A DNA stretch of 14,873 bases from Actinomycetota bacterium (GTDB lineage: Bacteria > Actinomycetota > UBA4738). A program made the position numbers and the translations under genes. Shown in pieces: positions 6,960 through 13,116 of this stretch (the first letter of the stretch is position 1; each line of letters begins with the position of its first letter). The notes below the pieces were generated by a model, which saw only the letters and a program-made list of their open reading frames with translations, was not told the DNA's origin and made no database searches. The stretch is from assembly GCA_005885015.1 (NCBI GenBank), contig VAYG01000019.1, forward strand, positions 1-14,873. Direction: 5' to 3'.

Positions 6960-6991
6960 GCCGGGTCCGGCGGTCCCCCGCCGGCCCCGGC
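6960..6991 (-). terminator. Strong hairpin between the binding-protein gene and dppB
   Basis: The minus strand can form a 14-bp stem with one mismatch: GCCGGGGCCGGCGG pairs with CCGCCGGACCCGGC around a four-base loop (GGGA). No T tract follows, so it is probably not an efficient intrinsic terminator. Such stem-loops after periplasmic or lipoprotein binding-protein genes commonly stabilise the upstream message and lower downstream expression, which fits the high binding-protein demand of these transporters. That role is inferred. Confidence 0.5.
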
Positions 6992-7025
6992 CCTCCTATG
7001 CCTGGTTCCCTGACTCAGCCTTTCT

Positions 7026-8108
7026 CTACTTGAGCAGGTACCACTCGTTCATGTTGTAGAACATCCCGAGGTTCGACGGGATGTAAGCGTCGACCGGACC
7101 ACCGATCTTGTCCGCCCGCCATGCGCCCACATTCGGGAGCACGTACAGCGGCAGGGACAGGAAGTCAGCCGCCTCAGCCTGGTAGATCTGGTCGAACAGC
7201 TGGAGGCGCTTGGCCGGGTCGAGCTCCTTGTCGGTCTGGTGCATCAGGTCAGTGGCCTGCTGGTTGCACCAGTGGTTCCAGTTCCCGCCGGCGAACTCGT
7301 TCTTCGACGTGGGGATGTTCTCGCAGGCGAAGGAGCTGGTGATGCTCGGGTCCACCGAGCCCCCGGTGGCGAAGTCCGCCATCGTGAACTTCCCGTGGGG
7401 TCCGATGTCTCCGAACAGGATGCCGGCCTCGTAGTTCTTGATCTTGAACTGGATGCCGGCGTCCTTGGCCTTTGCCTGCAGCAGCTGCTGAGTCGTGGTA
7501 CGCCTGGTGTTGGTCGACACCGTGGAGTACTCGATCGTCAGCGGCGCTCCTCCCTTGGTGCACGGGGTAGCCGAGCAGTCGTACCCGTCCGCCGTCAGCA
7601 ATTCCTTGGCCTTGGCAGGATCGTAGTTGAACTGCGAGAACGGCTGCTGGTCCTTGCACCAGTTGCCGATGTTCGGGAAGGACACGAACCCGCAGTTCAG
7701 GACCGCGGCGTTCGGGTTGTTCAGCTTGATGATGGTGTCGATGATCGACTGTCGGTCGATCGCGTACATCAGGGCTTCCCGAACCTTCGGGTCGTTCAGC
7801 GGTGCGGACTCGAGCTGGAACCACAGGGCCTCGAAGTACGCCCCGTCGGTGCCCTTCGCCGTGACTCCCGGCGTCCCCTTGACCTGGTCGATCAAGCTGA
7901 CGTCGGACGGCTGCGGATAGATCGCGTCCACCTCACCGGAGAGCAGCGACTGGATCTCGGTGGGTTGGTCGGTCCGCGGGACGATGGTGACCTGGTCCAG
8001 CAGAGCCTTCTTGCCGAAGTACTTGTCGTTCCGGGTGAAGACGGCCTGGTCCTTGCTCCACGACTTCAGGACCCACGGACCGCCGGAGAAGGGGATGCTG
8101 GTCTTCAT
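7026..8108 (-). CDS. dppA: Peptide-binding lipoprotein, C-terminal part (separated by a frameshift)
   Basis: The frame encodes about 360 residues of a family 5 extracellular solute-binding protein (DppA/OppA type): SGGPWVLKSWSKDQAVFTRN, then LLSGEVDAIYPQPS, KVREALMYAIDRQSI and a C-terminal lobe that ends MFYNMNEWYLLK. It is the direct continuation of the frame that begins at 8728. Reading back from its ATG at 8108, the frame stays homologous-looking (FAKPNLAKEMK) to about 8135, where it must switch from the N-terminal frame. The ATG at 8108 is therefore an internal methionine, not a real start, and there is no signal peptide. Together the two parts would give roughly 566 residues, a normal length. 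Ligand: peptides by family, not tested. Confidence 0.85.
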   Translation of the reverse strand: MKTSIPFSGGPWVLKSWSKDQAVFTRNDKYFGKKALLDQVTIVPRTDQPTEIQSLLSGEVDAIYPQPSDVSLIDQVKGTPGVTAKGTDGAYFEALWFQLESAPLNDPKVREALMYAIDRQSIIDTIIKLNNPNAAVLNCGFVSFPNIGNWCKDQQPFSQFNYDPAKAKELLTADGYDCSATPCTKGGAPLTIEYSTVSTNTRRTTTQQLLQAKAKDAGIQFKIKNYEAGILFGDIGPHGKFTMADFATGGSVDPSITSSFACENIPTSKNEFAGGNWNHWCNQQATDLMHQTDKELDPAKRLQLFDQIYQAEAADFLSLPLYVLPNVGAWRADKIGGPVDAYIPSNLGMFYNMNEWYLLK

Positions 8109-8728
8109 CTCCTTCGCCAGGTTGGGCTTGGCGAAGCCGCCTTCTCGAAGATCCCCTGGTAGACGCCACCGAAGAGGTCCGGCCAGTCCACGAAGACGTC
8201 CTTGAACTTGATGACGGCCGTCTTCGGGTCGGTGGTGTCAATGGTGTCGATCGAGGAGTACCCGACTGTGGTGTACGCGCCGGTCGTGTTCAGGATGGAC
8301 TTCCACGTGAAGTCGAAGTCCGCCGACGTGATCGGGGTCCCGTCCGCCCACACCGCGTCCGGGTTGATCTTGTACGTGATGGTGAACGGGTTCTGGGTGA
8401 TGCCCCCGTTGTCGAGCGTCGGAGCCTCGGCCAGGGTCGGCGAGGCCACGAAGTTCCCGTTCAGGTCCAGCACCATCGCGTACGGGAGCACGTGCTCCAG
8501 GACCGAGTACCAGGTCCACGTGGCCGAGGAGCACTCATTGATCGGGTTGATGCACTCCGGCCACTGCTCCGCGCCGATCACGATCGAGCCGCCCTGCTTG
8601 GGCGTCGCCGAGCCGCTCGTGCCGGGGGTGGGAGTCCCGCCACCCTTGGTCCCCCCGCCACATGCTGCGGCCACGATGCCCACCACCGCCACCAGGGCGA
8701 TGGCGCGCGCAACATTGCGCAACTTCAT
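8105..8728 (-). CDS. dppA: Peptide-binding lipoprotein, N-terminal part (frameshifted)
   Basis: The ATG at 8726-8728 starts a lipoprotein signal peptide: basic MKLRNVAR, a hydrophobic core, and a lipobox ending AAAC with Cys23 as the lipidation site. A Gly/Thr/Pro/Ser-rich linker follows, and then the mature domain GGSIVIGAEQWPECINPINE. The start is supported by GGGAGG about seven bases upstream; an in-frame ATG at 8788 lacks this and adds an unlikely leader. The family 5 domain runs through WADGTPITSADFDFTWKSIL to GVYQGIFEKAA at about 8136, after which the frame gives SPSPTWRRR and a stop at 8105. One missing base near 8135 (or an equivalent change) explains the break. As it stands the product would lack the second lobe and could not close on a ligand. 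The rest of the operon is intact, so a sequencing or assembly error is a serious alternative. Confidence 0.85.
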   Translation of the reverse strand: MKLRNVARAIALVAVVGIVAAACGGGTKGGGTPTPGTSGSATPKQGGSIVIGAEQWPECINPINECSSATWTWYSVLEHVLPYAMVLDLNGNFVASPTLAEAPTLDNGGITQNPFTITYKINPDAVWADGTPITSADFDFTWKSILNTTGAYTTVGYSSIDTIDTTDPKTAVIKFKDVFVDWPDLFGGVYQGIFEKAASPSPTWRRR

Positions 8729-8775
8729 ACACTTCCCTCCCTTCGGTGCCTGCCCCCCTCGGGACAGCCCGCGAA

Positions 8776-8805
8776 AGCCTACAGACAACTGCGTCTCCGC
8801 CGCAA
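8776..8805 (-). promoter_or_regulatory. Weak promoter candidate upstream of the transporter operon
   Basis: In the 137-base gap before the binding-protein gene the minus strand has TTGCGG (8805-8800), an 18-base spacer and TAGGCT (8781-8776), fitting TTGnnn/TAnnnT. It would give a leader of about 40 bases. Other hexamer pairs fit almost as well, so this is tentative. Confidence 0.25.
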
Positions 8806-8865
8806 TGGAGCCGCCAACCCGGTATACGAGAAGGAGCGATTGTGGGGATTGGGCAGTCGGGACAG

Positions 8866-10137
8866 CTAGGATCGCAGCAAATCCACCAGTCGCGGCAGGA
8901 TCTCAACACCGGCCAGCGTTCCCAGCCCACCCTCTCGCGCCGCCCGCTCCCCGAAGGTGACGGTGCCATCCGCGGCGACCCCCGGGCCGGCGACCAGGAG
9001 CGGAACCGGGTCGGCCGTGTGGGCTTTTCTCACGCACGACGTCGAATGGTCGGCCGTGACGGCCAGGAGCGTGCGGTCGGAACGGATCCGGGGCAGAACC
9101 TCGCCGAAGAAGGCCGCGTCGATGTCCTCGATCACCTGCCGCTTGTCCTCGGCACGGCCGTCGTGGGCCGGGACGTCGGGGCCCTTGATGTGGACGTACA
9201 GCGCGTCGTAGCCGCCGAGGGCCTCGGCGGCCAGCTGGGCCCAGGCCGCGTACTGCTCCCGGCGGGGCATCCCGGTGGGCGCATCCACCGGAGCCATCCC
9301 CAGCAAGATGGCGATCCCCCGCTCCACGGGCATCTCCACGAAACATCCCCAGGCGGGCCCGAAGCGTTCCCGGATCGGCTGCAGCTTCGGCACGTGGTCC
9401 CCACCGTCCCGGGTGAGGATGAGGTTGGCGGGGAGACGGCCTTCCCCCCGCCGCCGAGCGTTGACCGCCGAGGCTTCCAGGACGGCGGCCCCGTCCTGCA
9501 CGAACCGGTTGGTGAGGTCGGCCGCCCGCCGGGCCCCGTCGGAGTCGTCCAGGGGCGTGGCCTCCGCCACCCGGTCCTCGAACGTCTCCAGGGCCACCCC
9601 CAGGGTGCCTTGCCGTGCGTAGGCGGGATCCGTGTTCGAGACCTCGGCGGAGAGCGGACCCTCGTTCGACCGGATCACCAGGGCTCCCCGGTGCTCGACG
9701 GTGGCCCGAAGGTCGAACCGGGCCGCTGGGAGGCGCAGCCGTTCGTTCACCTCGGCAGCCAGGGCCCGAGCGTCCCGGCTGGGCAGGTCCCTCCCCACCC
9801 GCCGGTCCACGATCCGGCCATCTTCCTGCGTGGCGAAATTGACGCGGTAGGCGAGCTCGCCGTCCCGGAAGTCCATCCCGGATCCCAGGGCCTCGAGCAC
9901 ACCCCGGCCGGGGTGCTCCTCGCGAGGGTCGTAGCCGAGGATGGCGAACACCGCGATGTCCGACTCGGGGGCCACGTCCGGACCGACCGTGTACACCAGG
10001 CCCTGGGCGCCGTGCCGCACCAGGTCGTCCAGGACCGGCGTCCGGGCCGCCTCCAGGGGGGTTCGACCGTCCAGCTCGGGCACGGGGTCGTCACCGAGCC
10101 CGTCGAGGCAGACGTAGAGGAGCTGGCGAGGGCTCAC
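8866..10137 (-). CDS. apgM: Cofactor-independent phosphoglycerate mutase, archaeal ApgM type
   Basis: A protein of 423 residues that should interconvert 3- and 2-phosphoglycerate in glycolysis without 2,3-bisphosphoglycerate. It belongs to the alkaline phosphatase superfamily branch typified by archaeal ApgM. Metal-binding and catalytic landmarks are CLDGLGDDP (Asp12) and GPDVAPESDIAVFAILGYDP, with Ser59 as the likely phosphorylated serine. Also present are HIKGPDVPAHDG and the second metal site TADHST near the C-terminus. The bacterial GpmI form is about 510 residues and differs in motif spacing. Start: GTG at 10137 overlaps the tpiA stop as GTGA and begins right before the first strand RQLLYVCLDG; the longer open frame upstream is merely tpiA read out of frame. 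Placed directly after gap-pgk-tpiA, it extends the glycolytic operon by one step. Confidence 0.88.
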   Translation of the reverse strand: MSPRQLLYVCLDGLGDDPVPELDGRTPLEAARTPVLDDLVRHGAQGLVYTVGPDVAPESDIAVFAILGYDPREEHPGRGVLEALGSGMDFRDGELAYRVNFATQEDGRIVDRRVGRDLPSRDARALAAEVNERLRLPAARFDLRATVEHRGALVIRSNEGPLSAEVSNTDPAYARQGTLGVALETFEDRVAEATPLDDSDGARRAADLTNRFVQDGAAVLEASAVNARRRGEGRLPANLILTRDGGDHVPKLQPIRERFGPAWGCFVEMPVERGIAILLGMAPVDAPTGMPRREQYAAWAQLAAEALGGYDALYVHIKGPDVPAHDGRAEDKRQVIEDIDAAFFGEVLPRIRSDRTLLAVTADHSTSCVRKAHTADPVPLLVAGPGVAADGTVTFGERAAREGGLGTLAGVEILPRLVDLLRS

Positions 10138-10904
10138 TGATACTTCACGATGAGGGCGAACTCCTCCGGATCCAGGCTGGCCCCCCCGACCAGCGCGCCG
10201 TCGATCTCCGGGTGGGACATGAAGTCCCTGATGTTTCCCGGCTTGACGCTCCCGCCGTACTGCACCCGGATCGAGGAAGCAAGATCCGAGGAGGCCAACT
10301 CCCCCACCGTCTGCCGGATCCACCCGACGACCTCGCCGGCGTCCTGGGGGCTGGCGTTCCGGCCGGTGCCGATGGCCCAGATCGGCTCGTAGGCGATCAC
10401 GATCTGTCCGACGTGATCGGGGGCGAGGCCCGATATGGCCGCCCTCACCTGGCCCACGACCTTGGCCTCGGTGCGCCCCGCGTCCCGCTCGGCCAGCGTC
10501 TCGCCGACGCACAAGATCGGGGTCATCCCCGCGCCGAACACCGCTCGGACCTTCTTCGCCACGACCTGGTCCGACTCCCCCAAGTGTTCCCGCCGTTCGG
10601 AGTGCCCCACGATCACGTACTCGCATTTCAACGCGGCCAGCATCGGCGGCGAGATCTCTCCCGTGTAGGCGCCCTTGTCCTGCCAGTGGACGTCCTGGGC
10701 TCCCAACCCGTACGGCAGCTTGTCGGCATCGAGCAGCGTCTGGAGCGAGCGCAACGCGGTGAACGGCGGGCAGATCACCACCTCCACCCGGTGCGCGTCG
10801 TCCCGGTCGAGGAGGTAGGAGAGCTTCTGCACCGCCTGGATGGCCTCCAGGTGCGTCTTGTGCATCTTCCAGTTTGCCGCGATGATCGGCCGGCGCGCCG
10901 CCAC
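10134..10904 (-). CDS. tpiA: Triosephosphate isomerase
   Basis: A 256-residue TIM barrel that interconverts dihydroxyacetone phosphate and glyceraldehyde 3-phosphate. All key residues are visible: Asn11 and Lys13 in ANWKMHKTH, His101 in VIVGHSERREHLGE, catalytic Glu173 in AYEPIWAIGTG, and the phosphate-binding GGSVKPGN (218-224). Length is normal for bacteria. The start is GTG at 10902-10904, one base after the pgk stop, with GAGGAG seven bases upstream; the open frame extends upstream to 10979 but that part overlaps pgk and lacks family similarity. The gene overlaps apgM by four bases. Translation of the pgk-tpiA-apgM series is therefore almost certainly coupled. Confidence 0.95.
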   Translation of the reverse strand: MAARRPIIAANWKMHKTHLEAIQAVQKLSYLLDRDDAHRVEVVICPPFTALRSLQTLLDADKLPYGLGAQDVHWQDKGAYTGEISPPMLAALKCEYVIVGHSERREHLGESDQVVAKKVRAVFGAGMTPILCVGETLAERDAGRTEAKVVGQVRAAISGLAPDHVGQIVIAYEPIWAIGTGRNASPQDAGEVVGWIRQTVGELASSDLASSIRVQYGGSVKPGNIRDFMSHPEIDGALVGGASLDPEEFALIVKYQ

Positions 10905-10905
10905 C

Positions 10906-12102
10906 TCAGCTCCTCGCCCTGAGGACGGCGATGCCGGGCAGCTCGCGTCCCTCCAGGAACTCCAGGGACGCTCCCCCACCGGTCGACAGGTGATCGATGC
11001 CCTCGGTCAGGCCGAACCTCTTCAGGGCCGCCAGGCTGTCCCCTCCACCGACCACCGTGAACGCCTTCGACCCGGCCACGGCGGTGGCCACGCCTCGGGT
11101 GCCGGCCGAGAACGGCTCCAGCTCGAACATCCCCATCGGCCCGTTCCACAGGATCGTCCGGGCGTCGGCGATCGTACGGGCGAACTCCTCCACGGTGCGC
11201 GGCCCCACGTCGAGGCCGATGAGCTCCGGGGGGATCGCGTCGGCCGGGAAGGTCCGGCGCTTGGCCTCCACGCTCGGTTCTTCGGCGGCCACGACGTCCT
11301 CCGGGAGCTGGATGAGCACGCCCAGCTCCTCTGCCTCCCGCATGGCTTGCGACACCTCGTCGAAGCGGTCCGGGTCCACCAGCGACCGCCCCACCTCGGC
11401 ACCCCGCGCGGCCAGGAACGAGAAGGCCATGGCCCCGCCGACCAGCAGCGCGTCCACTCGACGGATCAATGATCGGACCGCGGCGAGCTTGTCCGAGACC
11501 TTCGCCCCGCCGAGGATGGCCACGAACGGCTCCTCGGGGCTCTCCAGAAGGCGGGACAGGACCTCGACCTCCCGCTGCATGAGCCGCCCGGCCACGGACG
11601 GCAGCCGTTCGGCAACCGCCACCACCGAGGCATGCGCCCGGTGGGCCGCCCCGAAGGCGTCGCCGACGTAGGCGTCCGCCAGGGCGGCCAGCTCGTCGGC
11701 GAAGCCGGGATCGTTCCGCTCCTCGCGTGGATCGAACCGCAGGTTCTCCAGCATCGTCACCGTTCCGGCCCCGGCCGCCAGGACGGCCTTGCGAACCTCC
11801 GGACCGACGACCTCGTCGAGCTTGCGAACCTTCTGCCCCAGGGCCTCACCGAGCGCCGCCGCCACCGGATCCAGCCGGAGCTTGTCGACGACCTTGCCCT
11901 TCGGCCTGCCGAGGTGCGAGCAGGCCACCAGCGTCGCCCCCCCTTCCAGCAGCTCCCGGATGGTGGGAACGGCGGCCCGGATGCGCAGGTCGTCAGCGAC
12001 CGCTCCGCCCTCCAGGGGCACGTTCAGATCGCAGCGAACCAGGACGGTCGCGCCCGTGAGGTCGGGGAGGTCTTCCAGGGTCCGCAGCCGGCCAGAGCTC
12101 AC
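10906..12102 (-). CDS. pgk: Phosphoglycerate kinase
   Basis: A 398-residue enzyme that transfers phosphate from 1,3-bisphosphoglycerate to ADP. The N-domain substrate site VLVRCDLNVPL (20-30), SHLGRPKGK, ENLRFDPREE, the hinge-region GGAKVSDK (198-205), LWNGPMGMFE, and the nucleotide-binding end GGGDSLAALKRFG then STGGGASLEFLEG are all in order. It starts at a GTG (12102) only six bases after the gap stop, with no strong ribosome-binding site, so it likely depends on translation of gap. There are no signs of damage. Loss of the usual long N-terminal variation makes it a standard-length bacterial PGK. Confidence 0.95.
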   Translation of the reverse strand: MSSGRLRTLEDLPDLTGATVLVRCDLNVPLEGGAVADDLRIRAAVPTIRELLEGGATLVACSHLGRPKGKVVDKLRLDPVAAALGEALGQKVRKLDEVVGPEVRKAVLAAGAGTVTMLENLRFDPREERNDPGFADELAALADAYVGDAFGAAHRAHASVVAVAERLPSVAGRLMQREVEVLSRLLESPEEPFVAILGGAKVSDKLAAVRSLIRRVDALLVGGAMAFSFLAARGAEVGRSLVDPDRFDEVSQAMREAEELGVLIQLPEDVVAAEEPSVEAKRRTFPADAIPPELIGLDVGPRTVEEFARTIADARTILWNGPMGMFELEPFSAGTRGVATAVAGSKAFTVVGGGDSLAALKRFGLTEGIDHLSTGGGASLEFLEGRELPGIAVLRARS

Positions 12103-12108
12103 CGGCCG

Positions 12109-13116
12109 TCAGAGCCTGGACGCCACCATGTTCACCAGGTCCACCAACCGGTTTGAGTAGCCCCATTCGTTGTCGTACCAGCCGATCACCTTAACCAGGT
12201 TCTCGATGGCCATGGTGGATGGGGCGTCGAAGATGCATGAGTACTCGGAGCCGACGATGTCGCTCGACACGATGAGATCCTCGGAGTAGGCCAGGATCCC
12301 CTTGAGCGAGCCACGCTCGGAAGCGGCCCGGAAGGCCTCGTTGACGTCCTCGACGGTCGCCTCCCTCTTCAGCACGCACACGAGGTCGGTGACCGAGCCG
12401 TCGGGGACGGGGACCCGCATGGCCAGCCCGTCCATCTTCCCCTTCAGCTCGGGGAGGGCCAGCGAGCTGGCCTTCGCCGCGCCGGTCGAGGCCGGCACGA
12501 TGTTGATGGCGGCCGCCCTGGCCCGGCGAAGGTCGCGGTGCGGGAGGTCCAGCAGGTTCTGGTCGTTCGTGTAGGCGTGGATCGTGGTCATGAAGCCGCG
12601 GTCGATCCCGAACGCGTCCCCCAGGACCTTCGCCATCGGCACCACGCAGTTCGTCGTGCACGACGCGTTGGAGATGACATCGTGCTTGGCCGGGTCGTAC
12701 TCCTCGTCGTTGACCCCCATCACGATCGTGATGTCCTCGCCCTTCGCGGGTGCGCTGATGATGACCTTCCGGGCCCCCGCCTCCGCGTGCTTCTGGGCCT
12801 TCTCCCTGTCGGTGAACAGCCCGGTGGACTCGATGACGATGTCGGCTCCGAGGTCCTTCCAGGGAAGGGCCGCCGGATCGCGCTCCGCCAGCACCCGGAT
12901 CCGGTCGCCGTTCACCACCAGGCTCTCTCCCTCGACCTCGATCTGGCCGTCGAACCTCCCCAGGACCGAGTCGAACTTCAGCAGGTGGGCCAGCGTCTCG
13001 GGATCGGTGATGTCGTTGACCGCGACGAAGTCGAAGTCGGCGCCGCGCCGTCTCGCCGCGCGGAAGAAGTTCCGCCCGATGCGACCGAACCCGTTGATGC
13101 CGATCTTCACGCTCAT
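12109..13116 (-). CDS. gap: Glyceraldehyde-3-phosphate dehydrogenase (NAD-type)
   Basis: A 335-residue GapA-like dehydrogenase. The Rossmann fold starts at KIGINGFGRIGRNFFRAA; Asp35 after VAVN indicates preference for NAD over NADP. The catalytic Cys153 lies in SNASCTTNC and the base His180 in TTIHAYTNDQ. The C-terminal part (VKVIGWYDNEWGYSNRLVDL) is complete. KASSLALPELKGKMDG replaces the more common KAIGLVLPELKGK, a minor variation. The ATG at 13114-13116 has a strong AGGAGG site. It overlaps by three bases the run-on stop of the damaged rapZ frame. Its own promoter and a 5' hairpin appear to lie in 13117-13228, so it is probably the first gene of the gap-pgk-tpiA-apgM operon. Confidence 0.96.
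   Translation of the reverse strand: MSVKIGINGFGRIGRNFFRAARRRGADFDFVAVNDITDPETLAHLLKFDSVLGRFDGQIEVEGESLVVNGDRIRVLAERDPAALPWKDLGADIVIESTGLFTDREKAQKHAEAGARKVIISAPAKGEDITIVMGVNDEEYDPAKHDVISNASCTTNCVVPMAKVLGDAFGIDRGFMTTIHAYTNDQNLLDLPHRDLRRARAAAINIVPASTGAAKASSLALPELKGKMDGLAMRVPVPDGSVTDLVCVLKREATVEDVNEAFRAASERGSLKGILAYSEDLIVSSDIVGSEYSCIFDAPSTMAIENLVKVIGWYDNEWGYSNRLVDLVNMVASRL

Noticed and set aside
8759..8866. Ten-base direct repeat TCGGGACAGC at 8759-8768 and 8857-8866 flanking the gap between apgM and dppA
   Set aside because: Short, GC-rich and present only twice; a chance match cannot be excluded and no element lies between the copies.
8662..10140. Plus-strand open frame of 492 codons opposite apgM and the dppA start
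   Set aside because: Shadow of apgM on the other strand; low-complexity composition and no motifs, whereas apgM has all its catalytic motifs.
10138..10626. N-terminal extension of the apgM frame upstream of the GTG at 10137
   Set aside because: The extension is tpiA read out of frame; ApgM proteins begin right at the RQLLYVCLDG strand, and the GTGA overlap gives a natural start.
10905..10979. Longer tpiA start at 10979
   Set aside because: The added residues overlap pgk and do not resemble TIM; the GTG at 10904 has a ribosome-binding site and gives the family N-terminus.
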